6,044 nucleotides of DNA from CAZFQG01 sp964520785 (GTDB lineage: Bacteria; Planctomycetota; Planctomycetia; Pirellulales; Thermoguttaceae), in the NCBI GenBank assembly GCA_964520785.1, contig CAZFQG010000274.1, forward strand, positions 1 through 6,044. Reading direction: 5' to 3'. Numbering within the stretch: the stretch's first letter is position 1; the number at the start of each line of letters is the position of its first letter. Made by a program: the position numbers and the translations under genes. The notes under the pieces were generated by a model. It worked only from the letters and a program-made list of their open reading frames with translations, was not told the origin of the DNA and made no database searches. Positions 1-5,825 of this stretch are shown here, one piece after another.

Positions 1-487
1 ACACTGCGTTTTCAAACACTACAAAAACCTCAGAATATTGCCGCGTGAGGTATATTCCCCCAATGCGTCGGGCGTCGGGCCCAAGTTCACCGTCCGCGAG
101 CAGTACATTCCCCCCCCAGTTCAACAAGAACAGCCGCCTGCGCGTGAGTATCGGCGAGCGAGGGTCGGAAAACCGGCACGACTTCGATTTACGCTGAGGC
201 CGGTACTTGCGCCCGTTCGAACGACGCCCAACGGAACGAAACGATACGCGACCTTGCGGTACCGATGTCCGTAAGTACTTCGGATTGCTCCCGAAGACGG
301 TAACGGTCCAAGTCAGTGGGGCCCGGGCAAGACCATATCAAGAAGATGCGAGTGGACACCAGGTCCGGTGGCCCACAGAAGCTTTCAGAAGAGGAAAAAC
401 TGGTGACTTGTAGTCGGAAAGAAACATCCGACGTTTGCCGGTTCATCCAGGCCGTGCAATCGTTCTTGGGATCGTGGAGATAGCCGG
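1..487. other. Left region without a supportable gene
   Basis: No open frame here has the length, composition or motifs of a convincing protein; the short frames on both strands look like chance. Small structural items are present: a tandem 7-bp repeat GCGTCGG at 65-78, a run of eight C at 110-117, an inverted repeat 278-283/291-296, and an inverted repeat 413-418/427-432 with an 8-nt loop about 55 bases before the membrane protein start. A 45-codon frame at 346-483 (+) ends four bases before the next gene's ATG. It could be a leader peptide or chance. The region may be decayed coding sequence, but I recognise no family. Confidence 0.5.
476..480 (+). promoter_or_regulatory. Ribosome binding site of the small membrane protein
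   Basis: GGAGA lies seven bases before the ATG at 488. This is good Shine-Dalgarno spacing and fixes the start of the membrane protein gene. Confidence 0.6.
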
Positions 488-796
488 ATGATCCACTACT
501 GGGGTAACGTCATTGAAGGGTTCCTCTGGATAGGGATTGCCGGGATCATCTATTTCCGGGCAGCGAAAAGGACCGACGAAGGGACGAGGCGGATCGCAGG
601 GAGGGCTGTTCTCGCCTTTTCCTTTTTCGGCATCTCGGATTTCATCGAGGCCGGCACTGGCGCGTGGTACCGCCCTATTTGGCTTTTCGCGATGAAGTCC
701 GTCTGCGTGGTCGTTCTGGTTCACTGTCTCGTGCGGTACAACCGGATCGTCAAGGAGAGAAGCGAAGACAAAAGAACGAATCGATACCAATCGTGA
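488..796 (+). CDS. Small three-helix membrane protein, function unknown
   Basis: This 102-residue protein is not from a family I can name. Three hydrophobic stretches are visible, at residues about 8-24, 37-54 and 63-82. The loop between the first two is rich in Arg and Lys (residues 24-36) and so is the tail after the third, which predicts both on the cytoplasmic side and the N-terminus outside. It therefore probably sits in the inner membrane. The start is supported by GGAGA seven bases upstream. The last seven residues (RTNRYQS) are encoded inside the segment that matches the methyltransferase gene in antisense (773-861). The native C-terminus may therefore have been replaced at a rearrangement junction near 772, although the conserved-looking membrane core is intact. 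It converges on the restriction endonuclease gene. The coding call rests on the hydrophobicity pattern, charge bias and start signal rather than on homology. Confidence 0.7.
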   Translation: MIHYWGNVIEGFLWIGIAGIIYFRAAKRTDEGTRRIAGRAVLAFSFFGISDFIEAGTGAWYRPIWLFAMKSVCVVVLVHCLVRYNRIVKERSEDKRTNRYQS

Positions 797-861
797 AACG
801 GCAAATCGGCAGTCTCGAGCTGATTGACGGACCCTTTGCCCTTCCGACTGCTTTGTGTGAT
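773..861 (-). pseudogene. Relic of a second DNA methyltransferase gene (5' coding fragment)
   Basis: Positions 773-861 align without gaps to 3102-3190, inside the intact methyltransferase gene and in the same orientation. By hand count 68 of 89 bases match. Read in the corresponding minus-strand frame, the relic encodes 30 residues, 24 identical to residues 12-41 of the intact enzyme, including SVNQLE and DLPFHDWYRFVL. Within those shared blocks nearly all base differences are synonymous third positions, so both copies evolved under protein-level selection before this one broke. It has no start codon: an in-frame TAA lies immediately upstream (862-864). Similarity stops near 772, before the YPAH segment and motif I, and the frame closes at a TGA (721-723). 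It is a diverged methyltransferase fragment, not a recent copy of its neighbour. Confidence 0.85.
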
Positions 862-905
862 TTAAATTCATAAACGAGTTCGTCTCGGTAAAGGTTACCG
901 ACACG

Positions 906-924
906 CCGGGCCGCTCAGGCCCGG
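906..924. terminator. GC-rich stem-loop, possible factor-assisted terminator
   Basis: CCGGGCC pairs with GGCCCGG around a five-base loop, giving seven perfect GC-rich pairs. It lies 110 bases after the membrane protein stop. On the plus strand it is followed by A residues rather than T, so it is not a classical intrinsic terminator in either direction. Its position between converging genes is the main argument for a termination or RNA-end role. Confidence 0.3.
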
Positions 925-974
925 AAAAATGTGACCGAGTGGTAGATTTGTATGCGCCGCTCGCCTAGGTTGAG

Positions 975-1001
975 TTCGTTCGTCCATCCATGACGAACGG
1001 A
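975..1001. terminator. Second stem-loop between converging genes
   Basis: CGTTCGTC (977-984) pairs perfectly with GACGAACG (992-999) around a seven-base loop. A T-G wobble and a T-A pair can extend the stem outward to 975/1001. It is 116 bases past the endonuclease stop on the minus strand. No U-tract follows on either strand, so the terminator role is inferred from position only. Confidence 0.3.
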
Positions 1002-1116
1002 TTATCCTACAAATAGCCATCCCGGTCAATGCCAATTGTTGCATTACTTGTGCGATGAGCCATAGCAGACCGGCTCGGAGAGGGGAAATCACTCGATCAT
1101 AATCGGGACCGCCGGG

Positions 1117-1908
1117 TTACCGATCCAACTGCATGGTGGCATACCGCTTGATTTCTTCGTCGGACAGCCCCTCCGGCGACACCAACCGATAGTGCTTCTC
1201 GCGTTCGATTCGAACTCCCTCCGGCGTCTGGGTGAACGAAAACATGGCAATCAAGTTCGACTCGACGAACTGGATCGCCAGAGGACGGGCAATCATGGCC
1301 GGAAATCTGTGGCGGCACAATTCGAAATCCTGCTCCAGTTGGATGATTCCGACGGTATCCGAATTCCCTTTCGCCTGAACCGGAATAATGTAATGCGCAC
1401 CGTTGGCGTCCACCCCGACATACAATTCGTCCGTCTCAATCTGCCCCATCCCCGGAATTGCCGTCCGAAGATGATTTTGCAGGGAATAACATGCAATGCC
1501 CAGAAAGATGTCAACGAGACGGTTGTATCGAACCTTCGCCAGGAGACTCTGTTCGTCGGTCATCGCGTATTTCTCCACGATTCCCGGAGTCGCGTCCAGC
1601 AATTTCGCTTCGCTCAAGAGGCGTGTTGGTTCGATAATCGCCCGTCTTGTGAGACAAAAAGCGTAAGCCGCGCGTCCTTTTGAACGAATTACCCAAGAAA
1701 GGCCCTCCGGGGCGGTATCGACGATTCGTTTTGGCAAGGGCTTCCGATAACGAAAGCTATAAATAATGTCCCCGAGGTTCTTGGGCAAACTGACGCCGAG
1801 TTCGCCCGCGACGCGCGATAGGTCCTCACGTTCGAACTCAATCTCGGACAGACCTTTCTTGAACCCCTCCAGAAAGAGCTTCTCGATAATCGCGTCGTAT
1901 GCGCTCAT
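1117..1908 (-). CDS. Probable type II restriction endonuclease, PD-(D/E)XK fold
   Basis: This 263-residue protein is the likely nuclease partner of the methyltransferase encoded just upstream. The region at residues 158-181 reads as a PD-(D/E)XK active site: acidic residues in ETDELYVGVD (D160, E161), a short turn, then the beta-strand YIIPVQAKG. In that strand Q178-A-K180 takes the place of the usual E-x-K. A helix with conserved-looking polar residues (IIQLEQDFELC, 188-198) follows, as expected for the fold. The N-terminal 110 residues are helical and charged and may bind the DNA target. I chose the ATG at 1908 over one at 1950 because GGAG sits four bases before it and because the longer version would overlap the methyltransferase gene. 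The 16-base gap implies co-transcription and probably coupled translation. The gene family is known to me as nucleases next to DNA methylases; the recognition site cannot be predicted. Confidence 0.7.
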   Translation of the reverse strand: MSAYDAIIEKLFLEGFKKGLSEIEFEREDLSRVAGELGVSLPKNLGDIIYSFRYRKPLPKRIVDTAPEGLSWVIRSKGRAAYAFCLTRRAIIEPTRLLSEAKLLDATPGIVEKYAMTDEQSLLAKVRYNRLVDIFLGIACYSLQNHLRTAIPGMGQIETDELYVGVDANGAHYIIPVQAKGNSDTVGIIQLEQDFELCRHRFPAMIARPLAIQFVESNLIAMFSFTQTPEGVRIEREKHYRLVSPEGLSDEEIKRYATMQLDR

Positions 1909-1912
1909 TTCA

Positions 1913-1916
1913 CTCC
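1913..1916 (-). promoter_or_regulatory. Ribosome binding site deciding the endonuclease start
   Basis: On the minus strand GGAG lies four bases before the ATG at 1908 and just past the methyltransferase stop (TAG at 1925-1927). It supports the shorter 263-residue start and a tight two-gene operon. Confidence 0.5.
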
Positions 1917-1924
1917 GCCAAACA

Positions 1925-3223
1925 CTATCCGGGCCATCGCAATACAACAACCTCTTCTCTCATTTGCATCTTCGTGGCCGTCGCCAATCGTGTTCGGAAC
2001 AAATCGATTGCCACCGGCTCGAATCCGAGTTCCTCCGCGATCTGAGAAAGCAGCTCACCCGTTCGTATCATTACCCGAAGATAGGAAGCCTGATCACCCA
2101 CTACGTATGCCAAGTAGGCTCCCGGATTCAGGACTTGCTTCAGCGATTCAAAATGGCGGGCCATCCCGCCGAAATACTGCTTCGTCACCCGGTGGTACAT
2201 CCGCTCGAACCCTGATGTCTTTCCCAGCTCAATCCTTCGTCGTTCGATTTCCTCAGCGATTTGTTGAACGGCGGCGTTTTCGCTGACCCATTGATCGTCA
2301 TCGTCTCCTTTGTAGACGTTGCGGGTGTTCGAACGCAACAGACCTTTCTTCAATGCACGCAAATCGTCACGGTCGTTCAGAAAACCCAGCAAGACGTTTT
2401 CCAGACGCGTAGTTCTGGTGTAGTCCTTTTCGTTGGGGTAGGGTGGAGAAGTGATAACCGCGTCGATCTTGTGCTCCAGAAGATTGCCAATCGCTCTTGC
2501 GTCTTCATTGTAGCAGTAGCACGGTTCGCAGCGAGCGCGATTTCGATTCTCGATATCATAGGCGTACACCGCGATTTCGCTGAGCCACGCCGAAATGACG
2601 TCGACGTCCGTCTTCTTCTTGCGGCTCACGCCGATCTCAGGGCCAAAACAGAGATTACTCGCCTCGCCGACAGCGGTTTTCGCGAACGCCAGCCGCAAAT
2701 GGTCTCGTATTGCCGGGTCCGCCTTCTCGTCAATCGTTTCACCCAAGATGATGCATTTGTGAAGCGGCAATGGGGAAATTGACCCGCTAATGAGGAGCTT
2801 CTCCTGCTCTTCCGACAAACCACGCAGCGAGTCATCCGCGTTAACGCGGGATCGTCGTCGTGCCAAGGATGCGATCTTCTTCGCGGAGGCCGTCAAATCG
2901 GTCGGATCGACATCCCACGTGGTTTTGACCTTGCCTGCCAGGTAGGCGATCGGATTCACCTCCATCCCAACTCCCACGAAACCGTTGAGTTTTGCCTCGA
3001 CGAGCGTGGTGCCGGTTCCAGAGAAGGGATCTAGAACGGTGCTTCCAGGAGGGAGTTCAAAACGGCGCAGGTAATCCCTCACGAGATGCGCCGGGTAGGA
3101 TAGAACGAACCGGTACCAATCATGAAACGGCAAGTCCTTCTGCTCAAGTTGATTGACGGACCCGTTACCCTTTCGATCGCTTTTGAGGATGAGGTCCCCC
3201 AAAAGACCCTGTTCAGCATGCAT
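1925..3223 (-). CDS. Site-specific DNA methyltransferase (TSPPY type, amino-methylating)
   Basis: This 432-residue enzyme should transfer a methyl group from S-adenosylmethionine to an exocyclic amino group in DNA. The TSPPY form of the catalytic motif favours N4-cytosine, but N6-adenine is not excluded. Visible parts in order: a motif X-like segment (HDWYRFVLSYPAHLV, about 34-48), motif I DPFSGTGTT (65-73) for cofactor binding, a motif II region around GMEVNP (86-91), a long middle part (about 100-250) that may hold target recognition, and catalytic motif IV TSPPY (258-262). Motifs VI-VIII would fall between about 340 and 410. The cofactor half comes before the catalytic half, the reverse of the usual beta-class order. 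It is first in an operon with the endonuclease, so protection can be made before cutting. The start at 3223 has no strong Shine-Dalgarno sequence, but a promoter lies just upstream. Length and motifs indicate an intact gene. Confidence 0.9.
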   Translation of the reverse strand: MHAEQGLLGDLILKSDRKGNGSVNQLEQKDLPFHDWYRFVLSYPAHLVRDYLRRFELPPGSTVLDPFSGTGTTLVEAKLNGFVGVGMEVNPIAYLAGKVKTTWDVDPTDLTASAKKIASLARRRSRVNADDSLRGLSEEQEKLLISGSISPLPLHKCIILGETIDEKADPAIRDHLRLAFAKTAVGEASNLCFGPEIGVSRKKKTDVDVISAWLSEIAVYAYDIENRNRARCEPCYCYNEDARAIGNLLEHKIDAVITSPPYPNEKDYTRTTRLENVLLGFLNDRDDLRALKKGLLRSNTRNVYKGDDDDQWVSENAAVQQIAEEIERRRIELGKTSGFERMYHRVTKQYFGGMARHFESLKQVLNPGAYLAYVVGDQASYLRVMIRTGELLSQIAEELGFEPVAIDLFRTRLATATKMQMREEVVVLRWPG

Positions 3224-3252
3224 CTATTCGTAGTTCCATCCAAAAAATGCAG

Positions 3253-3281
3253 ATAATACCGGGACGTGGCGGCGCGGTCGA
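3253..3281 (-). promoter_or_regulatory. Candidate promoter of the restriction-modification operon
   Basis: On the minus strand TCGACC (3276-3281) is followed after 17 bases by TATTAT (3253-3258), giving four and five of six matches to the housekeeping -35 and -10 boxes. Transcription would begin near 3246, leaving a leader of about 23 bases before the methyltransferase ATG. No controller-protein gene is present in the window. Confidence 0.4.
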
Positions 3282-3400
3282 TCGTGGACCGGCACTTGAG
3301 CCCGAAGAGTAACCGGCTATCTTAAACCTGCGACTACCTAACGGTCAAGATGTCCCCATAGCGGGGGGTACTGCCCGGTCATTGCCAGTTGCACGTTCCT

Positions 3401-4786
3401 TCAATTCCGCAACGACTGGATCGGGGCCGGGATGCGACCTCCGAAGTGGACGAACTTCGTGCTCTTGCCGGGACTGCGAACTTCAATAACCGGGGTGGAG
3501 CCGAACAGGCCGCCGAAATCGACGATGTCGCCCGCCTTCGCGCCGGGGACTGGAATCAACCGGGCGGCGGTCGTCTTGTCGTTGATGACGCCGATGGCCA
3601 TTTCGTCCGCGATGATCGCGGAGATCGTCTCCGGCGGCGTGTCGCCGGGGATTGCCACCATGTCCAGGCCGACGGAGCAAACACTCGTCATCGCCTCCAG
3701 CTTCTCCAAGACAAGGTGCTTCTTCGCCACCGCGTCCGCGAGCGTGCTGTCCTCACTGACCGGAATGAACGCCCCGCTTAGGCCACCCACGGAACTGGAG
3801 GCAAACATGCCCCCCTTCTTGACTGCATCATTCAGCATTGCCACCGCGGCGGTCGAACCGGGGGCTCCGACGTTTTCGATTCCCAAGGTTTGCAGAATCT
3901 CGCCAATGCTGTCTCCCACGTCCGGGGTGGGGGCAAGCGAAAGGTCGACAATGCCGAAGGGCAATTGGAGCTGTTCCGCTACTTCCCGGCCGATCAATTC
4001 CCCGACCCGGGTGACGCGAAAGCTGGTTAGCTTGATCTCTTCGGCGAGGTCGCCGAGCGTGAGTTTGTCACTCTCGGCGATCCGCCGCTTCAGGGCACTA
4101 CAGACGACCCCGGGACCGCTAACGCCGATATTCACCGCCGCCTCCGGCTCGCCGGACCCCATGTAGGCTCCCGCCATGAAGGGGTTATCCTCCGGGACGT
4201 TCGCGAAGACGACCAGTTTCGCGCACCCGAAGCCGCGGCGGTCGGCGGTCGCATTCGCGATGTCCAAAATGATGTGGCCCATCTTATGGACGGCGTCCAT
4301 GTTGATCCCCGCCTTTCGGGTGGCCACGTTAATGGACGAGCAAACGCGGTTTGTCTGGGAGAGGACCTCAGGCAGCGAGGTTATGACGTTTTCGTCGGAA
4401 TGAGTGATGCCCTTCTGTACGAGGGCCGAAAAGCCGCCGACGAAATCGACGCGGCACTCCTCGGCCGCCTTATCGAGTGTCTGGGCGACCTGGACGGCGG
4501 CGGCGTGCCCGTGGCCGGCGAGGATGGTGGTGACCGGGGAGATTGCCAGCCGCTTGTTAATGATGGGGATGCCGTACTTCGAGCCGACGCGGCCGCAGAT
4601 TTCCACCAGCCGGCCGGCGTGCGAGATGATTTTGCGGTGGAGCTTCGTACACATCAGCGGCACGCTCGGCGCCGTGCAGTCGTTCACGTTCAGAGCCAGG
4701 GTCACCGTCCGCACGTCGAGGTGCTCGGCGTGCAACATGCCGATCGTGGAAAGGATTTCGTCGGTTCGAAGCATTTGAGTGTTCAA
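3401..4786 (-). CDS. UPF0210 family protein (DUF711, PFL-like fold)
   Basis: This 461-residue protein is a full-length member of the UPF0210/DUF711 family. Landmarks, recognised from memory of the family, are FVGGFSALVQKG (115-126), FANVPEDNPFMAGA (194-207), NIGVSGPGVV (219-228), DLSLAPTPDVGDS (281-293), GGLSGAFIPVSED (334-346), CSVGLDMVAIPGDTP (370-384) and the C-terminal RIPAPIQSLRN. The family is known structurally to resemble pyruvate formate-lyase, but its reaction is not established, and I see no basis for assigning glycyl-radical chemistry here. It lies 39 bp downstream of a two-ACT-domain gene, the usual partner, suggesting allosteric control by an amino acid or other small ligand. 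The start at 4786 lacks a Shine-Dalgarno site; an in-frame ATG at 4774 is an alternative that would remove four residues. It is probably cytoplasmic and transcribed from the promoter upstream of the ACT gene. Confidence 0.95.
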   Translation of the reverse strand: MNTQMLRTDEILSTIGMLHAEHLDVRTVTLALNVNDCTAPSVPLMCTKLHRKIISHAGRLVEICGRVGSKYGIPIINKRLAISPVTTILAGHGHAAAVQVAQTLDKAAEECRVDFVGGFSALVQKGITHSDENVITSLPEVLSQTNRVCSSINVATRKAGINMDAVHKMGHIILDIANATADRRGFGCAKLVVFANVPEDNPFMAGAYMGSGEPEAAVNIGVSGPGVVCSALKRRIAESDKLTLGDLAEEIKLTSFRVTRVGELIGREVAEQLQLPFGIVDLSLAPTPDVGDSIGEILQTLGIENVGAPGSTAAVAMLNDAVKKGGMFASSSVGGLSGAFIPVSEDSTLADAVAKKHLVLEKLEAMTSVCSVGLDMVAIPGDTPPETISAIIADEMAIGVINDKTTAARLIPVPGAKAGDIVDFGGLFGSTPVIEVRSPGKSTKFVHFGGRIPAPIQSLRN

Positions 4787-4825
4787 TGAGATGGGATGAA
4801 AGCGCCTTATGCGAACGTGTGCCCT

Positions 4826-5404
4826 CTATCTTCGGGCACTCCCCAAACGGAGTTGGTTCGTCGCCACGAAAATGTTCTCATGCTGCAGCTTCACGGTGAA
4901 GCCGAGTTCCTTGCCGATCGCCTCCAGATCGGCTTGCAGCATCTCCGTATCGTACCGTTTGGGGACTTCGACCTGGCCGATGAGGACGAATTCATCCCCC
5001 TTCAGGTCACCATACAGGTCGACGATGTTAATATCCTTACCCGCGAGGTACTCGCTAAAACACCGGACGATGCCGGGCCGGTCCTTCCCGAACGCAGTCA
5101 CGACGAACTGTTCACACGGCTCCGGCGGCGGCGGAAGCCGGTGCCGGGACGGGAGGACCATTACCTGCAGCTCGGCCGTCCGCGAATCGCGCCCGCGGAT
5201 CCGCGTGGCCAGGACATCCGGTTCGATCAGCTCCGGGACGCTGATGATCATGATGAGCGTGAAATACCCTCCCAGGACGGTCTGGCTGCACGCGTCGATA
5301 TTGCCGCCAAGCGCCTCCACCGCGTCGCTGACGGCGGCGACGATGCCTGGGTGGTCATTGGACATGACGTTAATAACGTAGTGATGGGGGGATTCGTCGG
5401 GCAT
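4826..5404 (-). CDS. Two-ACT-domain regulatory protein (GcvR-like architecture)
   Basis: This 192-residue protein contains two ACT domains, at about 8-84 and 99-174. Each opens with the beta-strand and ligand-loop pattern of the family: SNDHPGIV at 15-22 and GKDRPGIV at 106-113. A proline-rich linker (PPPPEP, 91-96) joins them. ACT domains bind small ligands, often amino acids, and control a partner. Two tandem domains with no DNA-binding or enzymatic part is the architecture of the glycine cleavage repressor accessory protein GcvR. The neighbour here is a UPF0210 gene, the known companion of short ACT (UPF0237) proteins, so a ligand-sensing role for that partner is the better inference. I placed the start at the ATG at 5404. 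The open frame continues to 5527, but that extension is low-complexity, lacks domain similarity and overlaps the likely promoter. No strong Shine-Dalgarno sequence precedes 5404. Confidence 0.9.
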   Translation of the reverse strand: MPDESPHHYVINVMSNDHPGIVAAVSDAVEALGGNIDACSQTVLGGYFTLIMIISVPELIEPDVLATRIRGRDSRTAELQVMVLPSRHRLPPPPEPCEQFVVTAFGKDRPGIVRCFSEYLAGKDINIVDLYGDLKGDEFVLIGQVEVPKRYDTEMLQADLEAIGKELGFTVKLQHENIFVATNQLRLGSARR

Positions 5405-5498
5405 GGACAGAACAGAACCGCAAGGGGTGAGTACACGACCACCAACGGCCGGGCGAACGCGCCGTCGGAGCACTACCTCGAGAAAAAGGAAAACGCGT

Positions 5499-5527
5499 AG
5501 TATAGCGGCGTAGCCACGGCGACACAA
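5499..5527 (-). promoter_or_regulatory. Candidate promoter of the ACT / UPF0210 operon
   Basis: On the minus strand TTGTGT (5522-5527) is followed after 17 bases by TATACT (5499-5504), a five-of-six match to the -10 box; the -35 match is weak (three of six). Transcription would begin near 5492, leaving a leader of nearly 90 bases before the ATG at 5404. This supports the shorter ACT protein start. Confidence 0.4.
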
Positions 5528-5755
5528 GGACGCCTTTTCGGTATAGCTACTATGGGGGAAATGAAGAGCCCGGCCGTATCCAGGCCCGACGGCCGCCGCT
5601 GGAAGCGATCGGACGGCCCAAAATCGCGACTACCTGTTTGTGCGACACGCAACGTGTCTCTTTTCGTTCCTCGGTCGAGAAGGGGCACGAAGCCATTTAT
5701 TTCGCGACGGACGCAAAAACCCATCTCTTTTTGCACATTCCTGGCTTGACACTAG

Positions 5756-5784
5756 TTGATCGCCGGGGTTATTAGGGTTATACT
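5756..5784 (+). promoter_or_regulatory. Candidate promoter of the LEDR-motif protein gene
   Basis: TTGATC (5756-5761) is followed after 17 bases by TATACT (5779-5784). Transcription would begin about 35 bases before the ATG at 5826. A perfect TTGACA (5746-5751) also lies just upstream, 18 bases from the weaker TATTAG (5770-5775), so overlapping promoters are possible. Confidence 0.5.
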
Positions 5785-5816
5785 AATCAGCGGGTTTGCG
5801 CTCGCCCTCAATTGCC

Positions 5817-5821
5817 GGAGG
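5817..5821 (+). promoter_or_regulatory. Ribosome binding site deciding the start at 5826
   Basis: GGAGG ends four bases before the ATG at 5826. It directly abuts another ATG at 5822 in a different frame, which leaves that one no spacing. The 5826 frame is also the one that continues open to the window edge with the LEDR motif. Confidence 0.6.
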
Positions 5822-5825
5822 ATGC

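Larger units (their letters stand above)
797..1116. other. Convergent intergenic region
   Basis: This gap separates the plus-strand membrane protein from the minus-strand endonuclease. It contains most of the methyltransferase relic (to 861) and two GC-rich stem-loops (906-924 and 975-1001). I see no protein-coding frame worth calling: the minus-strand frames at 895-1092 and 443-904 have no recognisable sequence and run antisense to better-supported features. Confidence 0.6.
5405..5825. other. Divergent intergenic region with two promoters
   Basis: This gap separates the minus-strand ACT gene from the plus-strand LEDR-motif gene. It holds candidate promoters for both and one weak inverted repeat (CGGCCGT at 5571-5577 with ACGGCCG at 5589-5595, 11-base loop). 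The short open frames within it on both strands show no recognisable protein sequence. Nothing in it looks like a mobile element or RNA gene. Confidence 0.5.

Noticed and set aside
23..51. Minus-strand terminator-like hairpin (ACCTCA/TGAGGT then T run)
   Set aside because: The stem is only six pairs with a 13-base loop, and no convincing minus-strand gene ends just before it.
174..220. Short similarity between about 201-216 and 3291-3306 (CCGGNACTTGNGCCCG)
   Set aside because: The match is only about 16 bases with no extension on either side, so it is probably chance.
443..904. 153-codon minus-strand open frame
   Set aside because: It runs antisense to the membrane protein gene, which has better start and hydrophobicity evidence, and crosses the methyltransferase relic in a frame different from the one that encodes the conserved residues.
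1909..1950. Longer endonuclease start at 1950
   Set aside because: It would overlap the end of the methyltransferase gene by 26 bases, whereas the ATG at 1908 has GGAG at suitable distance and starts the better-looking sequence.
3224..3400. Terminator after the UPF0210 gene
   Set aside because: Only very short pairings (for example CCCC/GGGG near 3354-3368) are present and no T run follows on the minus strand, so read-through into the restriction-modification operon cannot be excluded.
3389..4789. Several long plus-strand open frames opposite the UPF0210 gene
   Set aside because: They are antisense shadows of a strongly conserved gene in GC-rich DNA and have low-complexity translations.
5405..5527. 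N-terminal extension of the ACT protein to 5527
   Set aside because: The extra 41 residues are Arg/Val-rich without ACT-like sequence and would overlap the best promoter; the ATG at 5404 begins eight residues before the first ACT strand.
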